Of a stretch of 27,279 bases of DNA, positions 1 to 9,400 are shown piece after piece. Within the stretch, counting starts at the first letter, position 1. Each line of letters begins with the position of its first letter. Made by a program: the position numbers and the translations under genes. The stretch lies in assembly GCA_002383605.1 (NCBI GenBank), contig DFYK01000050.1:1-27279 (forward strand). The letters are read 5' to 3'. The DNA is from Proteiniphilum sp. UBA4084 (lineage in GTDB: Bacteria > Bacteroidota > Bacteroidia > Bacteroidales > Dysgonomonadaceae). The notes under the pieces are model-generated. The model was not told where the DNA came from. It worked only from the letters and a program-made list of their open reading frames with translations, and ran no database searches.

Positions 1-776
1 GTCGGTGCAATTTCTTTCACTACATCTCCCAATTTCGGGTAAGGGTCAAGATTGCTCCTTCCTCCCAAATGCACCCGCACTTCCGAACTGTTGTTGCCTC
101 CCAAAACCGGACGATCTTGAATTAAAGCGACTTTTAATCCCAACCTTGCCGCCGTAATTGCTGCTGTAGTGCCTGCAACTCCTCCGCCGACTACTACAAA
201 ATCGAACTTGCCGGCATTTCTGGGAGTTTCGGGCAATCCTAATTTCGTTTTTCTAAATTCACTCAATGATTGGATGTCATTAGGCGGCAAATCATTCCTT
301 TTGGTTGTGAAATAGACGGCATCTACCCTGCCGTTGAACCCGGAGAGATCGTGCAGAACTACCGTTGCCGATGGATTGTCAATTTTGGTTTCCCCTGCAT
401 ATTGCCAGAACCAAGAAGAACCTTCGGCTCCCAATATCATTTCTGAGTGTTCTCCATTTACCGACAATTCGAATTTTCCGGGTCCTTCTCCTTTGTACCA
501 GGGTGAAGTCCAGTTAAAGGTGCGGACGAAAATATGGTATTCACCCGTTGAAGGAAATGTTATGGTCGTTTCGGCATCTTTCACCGGAACACCCATTCCG
601 TGAGCCATCAAATACGGCGACCCCATCAAATCCATAAACTGCTGATCGACTACCCAGCCGCCTTTGTTCTGAAAACTTTCGGCTTCCAGAAAGACATCGG
701 CTGAATAAACGGCTGTATAATTGAATAGTAGTGTGAGCAAAAATACCCATACCGAATAATTCCTGATTTTCATCAT
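1..776 (-). CDS. FAD-dependent oxidoreductase with N-terminal beta-sandwich-like domain (partial, runs off window start)
   Basis: The gene starts at ATG 776 (a second ATG lies at 773) and stays open to base 1, giving 258 codons of an incomplete protein. Residues 1-25 form a signal peptide, so the product is exported. Residues about 27-158 begin AEVFLEAESF-like (seen as DVFLEAESF) and read as a Trp/Gly-rich beta-sandwich, resembling the golvesin/CBM-like modules often attached to PUL enzymes. A Rossmann dinucleotide-binding motif follows at about 193-205 (VVVGGGVAGTTAA), then LGGNNSSEVRVHLGG at 225-239, typical of the FAD_oxidored (Pfam PF12831) family. The catalytic remainder lies outside the window. 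It starts 5 bases after the GH27 alpha-galactosidase stop, so it is very probably co-transcribed with it. The family assignment is firm; the substrate is unknown, and oxidation of a sugar or glycoside released by the PUL is only inference. Confidence 0.85.
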   Translation of the reverse strand, partial: MMKIRNYSVWVFLLTLLFNYTAVYSADVFLEAESFQNKGGWVVDQQFMDLMGSPYLMAHGMGVPVKDAETTITFPSTGEYHIFVRTFNWTSPWYKGEGPGKFELSVNGEHSEMILGAEGSSWFWQYAGETKIDNPSATVVLHDLSGFNGRVDAVYFTTKRNDLPPNDIQSLSEFRKTKLGLPETPRNAGKFDFVVVGGGVAGTTAAITAARLGLKVALIQDRPVLGGNNSSEVRVHLGGRSNLDPYPKLGDVVKEIAP

Positions 777-781
777 CCCAT

Positions 782-1963
782 TTATTTTTGATTCTTAATT
801 AACCGGTAAACCTTCGTGGAATGGGGTGGCATTTCAACGAGAGAAAAATTCTTTCCCTGTTTGATATCCTGATGTTCCCAAACGTCGCGAATCGAGTAAT
901 TCTTCAAATCTCCCGGCGATGTTTTCCAATAGTCGTCATTGGCCGCCAACAGTACGCTGAAATCGACTTCGACAATCTTTTTTTCGTCGCTTCGGTTAAG
1001 CAGGCAGACAGCCCGTTCATCTCCGGCAAGTTTCTTGACCCAGATTTCATAATCGCCATTGTCGCGAAAACAAAAAGCCTGCTTTCCCAACGAATCCTGA
1101 TTAATCGCAATCATTTCACGATTGGTCAGGATTTCGAGTGTTTCATCCGACATCGTTCTTAAATCGTTTCCAGCCATTAATGGTGCAGCCAGCATACACC
1201 ATAATGAAAAATGTGTGCGGTATTCTTCTGTCGTCATTCCTCCATTTCCCACTTCCAACATGTCAGGATCGTTCCAGTGCCCGGGTCCGGTATAATCGGC
1301 CAGCTCTTTCTGGGCATCGAAAATAGCCATCATGGCATCCCAACGGTCAACGATGTCTCCGGTTGTGCGCCACAGATGTCCCACCTCTTTTGCCCATTCC
1401 CATGGCTTGTTCGATCCCCATTCGCAAATACTGAACGCAATGGGTCTCCCTGCTTTGTACAATGCGTCCCGCATCAGGGTATAGGATGCCTGTGCGCTTT
1501 GGGTGGAATGATTGCACCAGTCGTATTTCAGGTAATCGACTCCCCATCGGGCATAGGTCCGCGCATCCTGAAATTCGTATCCCCTGCCGCCGGGTCTTCC
1601 CTGACAGGTTTTTGTGCCTGCACAAGAATAAATTCCAAATTTTAATCCTTTGGAATGAATATAGTCGGACAGATACTTCATGCCGTGAGGAAACCGATCT
1701 TTGTCCACTACGATCTCTCCATTTTCGTCGCGATCAACTTGCCAGCAATCATCGATCACTACATATTCATATCCTGCCGCAGCCATCCCCGAACTGACCA
1801 TGGCATCCGCAACTTCCATGATCAGTTTTTCACTGACGTCGCACCCGAATTTGTTCCAGCTGTTCCAACCCATCGGTGGCGTAAGCGCCAAATTGTCGAA
1901 TTTTTGTGCCTGTAACCCGATCAAGGGTAACATGAGAATAAAAATAAAAAATACGTTTTTCAT
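782..1963 (-). CDS. GH27 alpha-galactosidase
   Basis: This 393-aa exported glycoside hydrolase is predicted to remove terminal alpha-linked galactose from oligo- or polysaccharides; some GH27 members act on beta-L-arabinopyranose or isomaltose units instead. Residues 1-19 are a signal peptide ending LQAQ. The mature protein opens with the GH27 signature LTPPMGWNSWNKFGC (27-41). The predicted nucleophile is D148 in YLKYDWC, and the acid/base is D203 in LWRTTGDI, by analogy with rice and human enzymes. ICEWG (179-183) and GHWNDPDMLEVGNGG further support the (beta/alpha)8 barrel. A C-terminal beta domain follows from about residue 300. The length is normal for a bacterial GH27. It lies 42 bases after the 823-aa lipoprotein gene and 5 bases before the oxidoreductase gene, in the same PUL operon. 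Confidence in the family is high; substrate linkage cannot be read from sequence. Confidence 0.93.
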   Translation of the reverse strand: MKNVFFIFILMLPLIGLQAQKFDNLALTPPMGWNSWNKFGCDVSEKLIMEVADAMVSSGMAAAGYEYVVIDDCWQVDRDENGEIVVDKDRFPHGMKYLSDYIHSKGLKFGIYSCAGTKTCQGRPGGRGYEFQDARTYARWGVDYLKYDWCNHSTQSAQASYTLMRDALYKAGRPIAFSICEWGSNKPWEWAKEVGHLWRTTGDIVDRWDAMMAIFDAQKELADYTGPGHWNDPDMLEVGNGGMTTEEYRTHFSLWCMLAAPLMAGNDLRTMSDETLEILTNREMIAINQDSLGKQAFCFRDNGDYEIWVKKLAGDERAVCLLNRSDEKKIVEVDFSVLLAANDDYWKTSPGDLKNYSIRDVWEHQDIKQGKNFSLVEMPPHSTKVYRLIKNQK

Positions 1964-2005
1964 CTGATTTGTTTTTGAAATCTATAACATCACGCGAAAC
2001 TTGGG

Positions 2006-4477
2006 TTACTCATATTTTAACCAGGCAGTTACCCGAGTATTATGATTAGTCGTGAACCGTATCCATCTGGCTTGAAATGATTCAGGAAAAACATACGTTA
2101 CAGTTTGTCCTACTCCAACTCTTAAAGTCTTAAAAACCATCCAATCACCATTTCCTGTAGGATCTATTTCAATCGTAAATTGGACCTGCTGATTATTATT
2201 GTGGGATAAATTTAATGTTTTTTTATCATAGAACCCAATAAGATACGGATCAGAAGGAACATTGGCTTTTGTGAGAGAGTTTTTCCAAGGCCCCCCTTCT
2301 CCACGTGGTTTGCCTAATTTCCAAAGATCGTCAATAACTCCAACCCAGATCGCCGCCTTTTTATCATTTGACATGATTATATGAGAATTATGACCATTAT
2401 AATTACTTTCAATACCGGTTAGAATTAGCATTCCTCGATAGGATGCGTAATCATTTATCTGATAATCATGGGTTGAAATCGGCCGAATCTTTGCAAAGCC
2501 GTCGGCATTTTCGGCAGGTAATTCATAGAATGTTCCCATCGCATGAAAAAGATCTCTTTCCGTTGCAACTTCACGACATACGCGCAATAATCCTTTGTCC
2601 GTTTTTTCTGTATATCCTTCATTACCTAATGGAAGCCTCCATCGTCTATTTTGATCATCAAGAATTAAAATTGAACAAGAATCAATCGTTATTAACCTCT
2701 GAGGTATTTTAAGTTTTTCGCTTATGAAATTTGACATAGTGTCTATTTTGGGGACAAGCTCAAATTTATCTTTCATCTCGTAATAGCTACCTTCCGTCTC
2801 AATATCGCTCACTCTATGATTTGCTAACAATCCTAATGCCCTACGATTATGACCTAACGGATATAAAAGTCCTCCTATGGTTGACTCCTTATTATCTACC
2901 CTTGATAATCCATGAAAAATAGAATCGGGTCTGTTATTCCTGCTGTCCATAGAACTGTAATTAAAACATACGGTAGTTTTGGTGTCTTTATTTGTTTTAA
3001 CTCGGATCCATTCACCGATCTCGTCATTTAAGAAAGGTACAAATAAGTCCTTTTTTGAGTCAACTGTTACACTTTTAAGTTTCCTCCACGAACACTTGCC
3101 ATCAACGTCAACCTCGAATGTAAATTCTACGGGAGCAGAACCTTCATTTTTAATCCAACAGCAACGATAACGCCAACCGGCAAATAAAAATGGGTCTGAA
3201 TAAATGTTCGCTTTAACATCTTCATTTGACCAAATAGCTCCATCAGCGTTTGTAGGTCCTAATTCATCTGGTGTATTTAATGAAGTGAACCAAAGGTTTG
3301 AGTTAGATTGTCCAGGGCCGGGTATATTGCCTTTGACCGTTCTGACATTCAAAAATTCGTTTTGCGCCGAATCATCACATCCGAAAACCAGCCGATTATC
3401 CCAGCGGGTAAAATCGCCGATCACTTTCAGGTATGACGATCGTGGGCGTATGCCGGCTGAATTCTCCGCCGTAAATGTTCCCGGGAAATGCCAAAACATA
3501 CCGTGCATAGTCATAAGATAATCCGGATTATCTTCAGTGCCTACATCGCGAATACGTGGCCATTCCGTATTCCATCCATGAGCGCCATCATAGCTATGAC
3601 TGGCTTTGGGTATTCGATAGAATGACCACCCTTTGTCAGGATCGCGAACGCCTAATAAAACCGATTTGTAGTCCCATCCGGTAGCCCAGATCGGATCCGT
3701 TGCGGGGTGAGTATTCCCGTATATACCTCCCGGGCCGGTCACTTCCACAAACTGGTTGCGGCGCACCACTTTCCAGTCTTTTCCATTCCACTCGGCCAGT
3801 ATGCCGGCTTCAATGTCAAATTTTTTCAACGCTTCCTGGGTGTCTTCTCCGTTGTTGCTGTAAACGAGCACTCCTTGTCCCGAATATACTCCTTTTCCAT
3901 GCACACCCGGCAGCAATGGACTATATTGAGCCATGCTTCCATTTTTGCGAACCACATTCCCATCGACAAAAAGCGTTTTAATACTCAAATCATGAACATT
4001 GATATCGTAAAATCCCTCTTCCATTGTAGCAATGTAAATTCTGTTTGCAGGATCAGTCAAATGACGCGCACAAGCGGTATATCTTCCCGGTGCATCTTTA
4101 TATTCAATGACTCGCACTTTGCCTTCTTCACTTATTGCATACGGTCCAATAAACAATTGTTTGCTTTCGCGATGTATCATACGATTGGCAGGTGTTCCAC
4201 CGATGCTTTCGTTTCGGGTAATTTGCAACAAATCAGGTGTTACTTCATATAGTTTATCGGAAGAACCGAATGGCAAATGAGGCCCATAAGTAATTACCCA
4301 TAAGCGATTGGCCCAAGGAACAACAGCACCGGTTCCGCATTCTCCTTCATTGTTATAGTAAGCTAAATGCGGATAGATACCGGAAATAGACTCGGGTAAA
4401 TCTACATTGTTTTTTTGAGCTGAACATGCTATGACAAAAGTAGTTCCTATTGCAATAAACGATTTTCTTAAACTCAT
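2006..4477 (-). CDS. Unrecognised 823-aa PUL lipoprotein with an internal duplication
   Basis: I do not recognise this family. The preferred start is ATG 4477. The longer frame begins with TTG at 4513 and adds 12 residues that would disrupt the signal peptide. From 4477 the protein opens with a lipoprotein signal ending VIAC (Cys18), so it is probably anchored at the cell surface or in the periplasm. The first ~320 residues contain repeated short beta-strand blocks rich in Trp, Tyr and Gly, compatible with a beta-propeller. Two C-terminal modules resemble each other: about residues 320-508 and 645-823. Both carry a weak IRP(R/I)S block followed by SDP(F/Y)L, FT(F/I)E(V/I)D, W.....L..V and EWIRV/RWIRF. 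It lies between susD and the GH27 gene, so glycan binding or cleavage is a guess from context only. Base composition also shifts within the gene near 3350. Confidence 0.85.
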   Translation of the reverse strand: MSLRKSFIAIGTTFVIACSAQKNNVDLPESISGIYPHLAYYNNEGECGTGAVVPWANRLWVITYGPHLPFGSSDKLYEVTPDLLQITRNESIGGTPANRMIHRESKQLFIGPYAISEEGKVRVIEYKDAPGRYTACARHLTDPANRIYIATMEEGFYDINVHDLSIKTLFVDGNVVRKNGSMAQYSPLLPGVHGKGVYSGQGVLVYSNNGEDTQEALKKFDIEAGILAEWNGKDWKVVRRNQFVEVTGPGGIYGNTHPATDPIWATGWDYKSVLLGVRDPDKGWSFYRIPKASHSYDGAHGWNTEWPRIRDVGTEDNPDYLMTMHGMFWHFPGTFTAENSAGIRPRSSYLKVIGDFTRWDNRLVFGCDDSAQNEFLNVRTVKGNIPGPGQSNSNLWFTSLNTPDELGPTNADGAIWSNEDVKANIYSDPFLFAGWRYRCCWIKNEGSAPVEFTFEVDVDGKCSWRKLKSVTVDSKKDLFVPFLNDEIGEWIRVKTNKDTKTTVCFNYSSMDSRNNRPDSIFHGLSRVDNKESTIGGLLYPLGHNRRALGLLANHRVSDIETEGSYYEMKDKFELVPKIDTMSNFISEKLKIPQRLITIDSCSILILDDQNRRWRLPLGNEGYTEKTDKGLLRVCREVATERDLFHAMGTFYELPAENADGFAKIRPISTHDYQINDYASYRGMLILTGIESNYNGHNSHIIMSNDKKAAIWVGVIDDLWKLGKPRGEGGPWKNSLTKANVPSDPYLIGFYDKKTLNLSHNNNQQVQFTIEIDPTGNGDWMVFKTLRVGVGQTVTYVFPESFQARWIRFTTNHNTRVTAWLKYE

Positions 4478-4510
4478 GAAAATATCTACTTTAGCGAATA
4501 TTAAATTCCT

Positions 4511-4518
4511 CAAATTTA
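4511..4518 (-). promoter_or_regulatory. Candidate -7 element upstream of the 823-aa lipoprotein gene
   Basis: On the minus strand this reads TAAATTTG, an exact match to the Bacteroidetes -7 consensus TAnnTTTG, about 34 bases before ATG 4477. No TTTG is seen 19-21 bases upstream, so it is half a promoter at best. It would allow the downstream part of the PUL to be expressed separately from susCD. Confidence 0.35.
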
Positions 4519-4556
4519 GACATATAAATAGATGGATCTATATTTATTTGATTAAT

Positions 4557-4580
4557 CTTTACCAAAATAATATGGTAAAG
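4557..4580. repeat. Perfect 8-bp inverted repeat between susD and the next PUL gene
   Basis: CTTTACCA (4557-4564) and TGGTAAAG (4573-4580) form perfect 8-bp arms around an 8-base loop. The site lies 70 bases after the susD stop codon and has no T-run on either strand, so it is not a classical terminator. In PUL transcripts such hairpins may stabilise the susCD part or slow polymerase; that role is inferred. Confidence 0.55.
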
Positions 4581-4650
4581 CTCCTATTTGGCACCGTTAT
4601 TTTTAAGTACCTACAAAATCTATTAGATAACCACAGGCAAATAGTTTCTA

Positions 4651-6444
4651 CTACCATTTTGGGTTCTGGTCGAGATTTTTATTAATCAGTCGATCAGCAG
4701 CAGGTATAGGCCACAGATAGTCGCGACCGGCATCGAACTTCCGCTCACTCGCCACAACGATATAACCGGCGTTGACCATCTGGCTGAGATCAGCTATGCC
4801 GTTTTCGTCAATCTCTGGTATGCCTCCGATTGGATAGTTTCCATCCTTCCAGTTTTGTATCAATTGACGGTATTCGTTAGATACAGAAGCCTCGTTGCCA
4901 TTCCATGAGGTTGAACCTGACCATGCGCGACGCAAAAAGTAAGAGGGTCTATTATAAACCTTTTCGGCCAATCTCCAGCGAATTAAATCTGCATAACGAT
5001 GGCCTTCCCAAGCAAGCTCAATGAAGCGTTCAGTACGAAGAATGGTACGCATTGCGCTCTGAGAACCTACTATTACACGAGGGTACGTAAGACCAGAACC
5101 AGAATAAGCTCTTTCGCGCAGTTTGTTGATGGTGGCATCCAATACCTCCTGGGTACATCTGTCAAGTTCGATCATCGCTTCGGCATACATCAGCAGCACA
5201 TCACCATATCGCAAATAAGGATAGGTTGTAGGCGCGCCGTTACGTCCATTTTCAAGGAATGATTCGTCGATAAACTTTTTGAAACAAAAACCATTATAAG
5301 CCGCATGTTCGGCACGTGCTTTCGAATCGGTGTTGCTCACCCGAGCGCCGTCCGATGCTCGAAGCACAGTAGTACGGGTTGGATCGGGAGAATACTCATA
5401 GCCAAGCCATAAATAATCTTCGGGATTATACGTTCCGTCGAGCACACTCTTATTGTGAGCCGTAGCAAAAGGTACAATCGTCATAGCCATGCGCGGATCA
5501 CGATTTTCGAAGAAGTCCTTTGGATTATAGAGAGGCGATTCGTCAATAGGCTTACCGTCGATACAGGGATAAGCACAAACCAGTTCGTAGGAAGGAGCGG
5601 CTACACCACCCCATCCTCCGGAAAGACGGGTAATACAATTGAGGACATCTGAACCGGCCCAATAATACTTTTTCAGCGTTACATCACCACGGAAGAAAAA
5701 TATCCATTCATCTGACCAGGAAGCGGTAAATAGATCCCGGTAATTGTTATGGAGTTTATAGACATTCAGATCCATACAGGCTTTTGCCGCCGTTGCAGCT
5801 GTTTCATAATCACCGTTCCAAAGGGCAATACGTGCTTTGAACGCAAGAGCGGCGCCCTTTGTAGCCCTTTGTATGCCGGCATGGCTTGTCGGAAGACGTT
5901 CGGCAGCCTTGTCCAAGCACTCGTAACTATACGCCAGTACTTCAGATTTAGGCGAACGTGATATAGTGTAGGCTTCATCAAGTGTCATGCCCGTCTTATC
6001 AAGAATGGCATCACCCCAGTGAAAAGCCAACATACCATAAGCATAGCCAATATAGAAATAGGCTTCACCTTCGTATTGCGTAATATCCGCATCCGATACT
6101 CCCATTGAACGAGCCTTATCCATATTATTCAGCAAGCGCAAGGCACGAGCGATGCCTTTATAGTAATTCTGCCAGCGAGTGGCTACAGTACCATCTTCCG
6201 AAGTCATTGTTCCATTCTGTACATTGGTAGTGGTATTGCGCCATATCATATCATCACTCCATGTCCAACCATCAATAGGGAAAAAATCGGTACGGTAAAA
6301 ATCGTTTACTGACATCTCGATCTCTTGTTGCGACGAATACCAACTTCCACTTGATCCTTCAGACAAAGGATTTAAGTCGAGATCGACACAAGCTGAAAGG
6401 ATTAATATTGATATTATGTTAATAATTAGCAATATATTTTTCAT
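4651..6444 (-). CDS. SusD/RagB-family outer-membrane glycan-binding lipoprotein
   Basis: This 597-aa lipoprotein caps the SusC channel on the cell surface and binds the glycan before import. Its signal peptide ends LSAC with the lipidated Cys at 19. The start of the mature chain (CVDLDLNPLSEGSSGSW) is typical of SusD proteins, as are the helical TPR-like region around 100-230 (GEAYFYIGYAYGMLAFHWGD), the late motif YLRYGDVLLMYAEAMIEL, the block RTERFIELAWEGHRYADLIRW, and the ending YLWPIPAADRLINKNLDQNPKW. It starts 12 bases after the susC stop, so both are translated from one message. Length is normal for the family. The sugar ligand cannot be deduced from sequence, but the downstream GH27 gene suggests galactose-containing glycans. 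Confidence 0.97.
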   Translation of the reverse strand: MKNILLIINIISILILSACVDLDLNPLSEGSSGSWYSSQQEIEMSVNDFYRTDFFPIDGWTWSDDMIWRNTTTNVQNGTMTSEDGTVATRWQNYYKGIARALRLLNNMDKARSMGVSDADITQYEGEAYFYIGYAYGMLAFHWGDAILDKTGMTLDEAYTISRSPKSEVLAYSYECLDKAAERLPTSHAGIQRATKGAALAFKARIALWNGDYETAATAAKACMDLNVYKLHNNYRDLFTASWSDEWIFFFRGDVTLKKYYWAGSDVLNCITRLSGGWGGVAAPSYELVCAYPCIDGKPIDESPLYNPKDFFENRDPRMAMTIVPFATAHNKSVLDGTYNPEDYLWLGYEYSPDPTRTTVLRASDGARVSNTDSKARAEHAAYNGFCFKKFIDESFLENGRNGAPTTYPYLRYGDVLLMYAEAMIELDRCTQEVLDATINKLRERAYSGSGLTYPRVIVGSQSAMRTILRTERFIELAWEGHRYADLIRWRLAEKVYNRPSYFLRRAWSGSTSWNGNEASVSNEYRQLIQNWKDGNYPIGGIPEIDENGIADLSQMVNAGYIVVASERKFDAGRDYLWPIPAADRLINKNLDQNPKW

Positions 6445-6456
6445 ATAATTAAGTAT

Positions 6457-9400
6457 TTAAAATTTAACATTAACGCCTAAAACAAAAGAAGTGGATATAA
6501 AGTCTGACGATGAGCCGACCTCGGGATCCCATCCTTTTGGATAGTTACTGATGGCCGGCAGGTCGTTTATACTGAGATATAAACGCATATCCTTTACTCT
6601 TACTCTATTCACCAGATCCGTAGGCAGCGTATAACCAAGCGTAATATTTTTCACACGGAAATAAGCACCGTTGAAAAGCCAATAATCCGAACCGGCATAA
6701 GTGTTTTCTGTATTGGTATAGGTCAGACGCGGGTATTTAGCATCCCGATTCTGCTCTTCGGTATTGTGTTGACTCCAGAAGTTACCCAGCAGTAGTTCCG
6801 GGACAGCCCCATGTTGTTCCTTCAAAGGTTGAATCCATGCCGAATTAAATAGTACGCGTTGGTGCCCAATACCTTGAAATGAAAGATTAAAATCAAACCC
6901 TTTCCAACCCATTGCGATGTTTCCCCCGTAAAGAAGTTCAGGTTGTGAGTTGCCAAGGTACACTTTGTCGTCGGCATTGATGACCCCGTTTTCATCCACA
7001 TCGACATACTTAATATTACCGGCTTTATCGTTTGGTGTAAGCGTAGGATACTTGTTGCCGTCTGCATCGTATAAGTCCGCACCGGTCTGGAACAGGCCAT
7101 CTGTTTTATACATGTACCATTCGTAGTAGTGTGATCCCTCTTCATATATTTGGTTACCAACAATGGTACGTTTATCGCCCAGATAACCCATTTTTGAACG
7201 GTAGTCCGACAGGTTTGCCGAGACGCTGTACCAGAAATCACCGATATTGTCAGACCAACCCAATTCCATATCCCAGCCTTTGGTGTACATATCACCCGCG
7301 TTCTGCGAAGGCGCCGAGAATCCCGCATACGAAGGAAAGCCTAGGGTAAGCAACATGTCGCTGGTTTTTTTGTAATAGTAATCGCCGGAGAAACGCAAAC
7401 GGTTGTCGAGGAGTTGAAGATCAAGGCCTCCACCGTATGTTGTAGTCGTTTCCCAGGTGATATTTTCGAACGCGTAATAAACCTGTGCGGCATTCTGCAC
7501 AGCTGTCACGGATTGGCTCGACTTGTCATACATGTAACTGTTGCCGAAGCTAATGGCTGCCAGATAAGGAAACTCCGAACCAATACGCTCATTACCGAGT
7601 TGTCCGACAGAGCCTCGTATCTTCAGGTAATTCACTACATCATTCTTAAACCATGATTCCTCTGACATGACCCATCCGGCAGACATCGAGTAGAATGTAC
7701 CCCAACGATTATCTTTTGAAAAGCGCGATGAGCCATCAGCGCGAACATTACCCTGTATCATATACTTGTTTTTATAGGAATACATCAAGCGTCCAAATAC
7801 GGATTCGTAGGCATTGTGCCCCGCACTTCCTGAATTATATTGATAATCTTCCGGTCCGATATTAAGATAAGGATAAGTATCAAGCAGATAGTTTGTGCGT
7901 GAAGCACCCAGATCTTCCCAACGATAAGTGTATCCTTCATAACCAGCCATGGCATTAAATGAATGATTCCCCCATTTGTTTTGATAGTTGCCATAGAACT
8001 GATATGTTTGACTATTATTATCGTTACGTGTCTCTGAAAGGTTCGTCGTTTTGTGTGATTGCATATAGGTAATAGAACCGTTTTCATAGTAAACTGGAAC
8101 AGCGCGTGAGAATCTCTTGCCTTTTGTGAATGAGAAACGGGGCGCAAAGATGGCAGACAGCGTAAGGCCTTTCATCGGAATAAGATCGATTTGCGCCTTA
8201 CCTCCGAACTTATAATAATTCGTTCTATTTTTTCCACCTTCCCGAAGGCCGGCAACAGGATTAGCCCCATCTTTCGCATCTGCATAGCGACCATCTTCCC
8301 AGAAGGGTGTATAATAGGGTGATGCCAAATATGCCCAATACATAGCATTGATTTCGGATGGATTGATCGAATTAGATTTCGAGAAATCAACATCGATATT
8401 GGCACGAAGCCAATCTGTCATATAATAATCATTGTTAATACGGCCGACAAAACGCTCATAGGACTTGTTTTCGTAATAGCCGTCGCCTTTCTGATAATTA
8501 AAAGTAGATTTCGTATGCAGTTTTTCCGTACCGCCCGAAACACTAAACATATGCTGCTCATGTGAAGTCGATTTCTTCAGGATCAAATCTACCCAGTTGG
8601 TATTTGGATAATGCCAGGGATCAGTAGCATTTTTAGTGAGCCACGAAGCAATGGTCTCTTGTGAGTATTGCGAATAAGGATCTGAAGCGCCATCATTCCA
8701 CTTTACCTCGTTCTGTACATTCATCCAGTCAATCACGTCTCCATTTTTTGGCCGGGCTGTAGGTCTGTCAATACCATATTCATAGTTATAATCAAACGTG
8801 AATTCTCGATCCTTGGCTCGTTTGGTGGTGATCAGGATAACACCTGCCGCCGCCCGCGATCCGTAAATGGCAGCCGAAGCCGCATCTTTCAATACAGTCA
8901 TGGTCTCTACATCTGCCGCAATCACATCGTTCAATGATGATGGTACGCCATCAACGATTACCAAAGGATCATTATTGGAAAGTGTAGTAATGCCCCGGAT
9001 ACGTACAGTAGCCGAAGCACCTGGCGCACCCGAATTGCGGGTTACCTGCACCCCCGCAATCTGTCCCTGCATGGCAGTGGAAATCTGCTGTGTGGAACGG
9101 TTAGTCAAAGTCTCACCTTTTATACTTGATATGGCCCCGGTAAGATCTCCCTTGCGGGCAGTTCCATACCCCACGACCACTACTTCTTCCAGCGATTGTG
9201 TATCTTCAACCAATGTTATATTGAAAGACGTTCTCCCTGCCGCCTTAATTTCCTGCTCCACATAGCCAATGTACGACACATGAATTGTTGCATTATCGGC
9301 CACTTTTAACGAAAAATTTCCATTAATATCCGTTACAGTGCCGTTGGTGGTACCGACTTCGACTATGTTGGCTCCGATAATCGGCTCTCCATTGGCATCT

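Noticed and set aside
4478..4513. Longer start (TTG 4513) for the 823-aa lipoprotein
   Set aside because: It overlaps the TAAATTTG element and puts extra residues before a good lipoprotein signal that starts at ATG 4477.
8867..9265. 132-aa plus-strand frame opposite susC
   Set aside because: Lies opposite the conserved plug region of susC, with no promoter or recognised domain.
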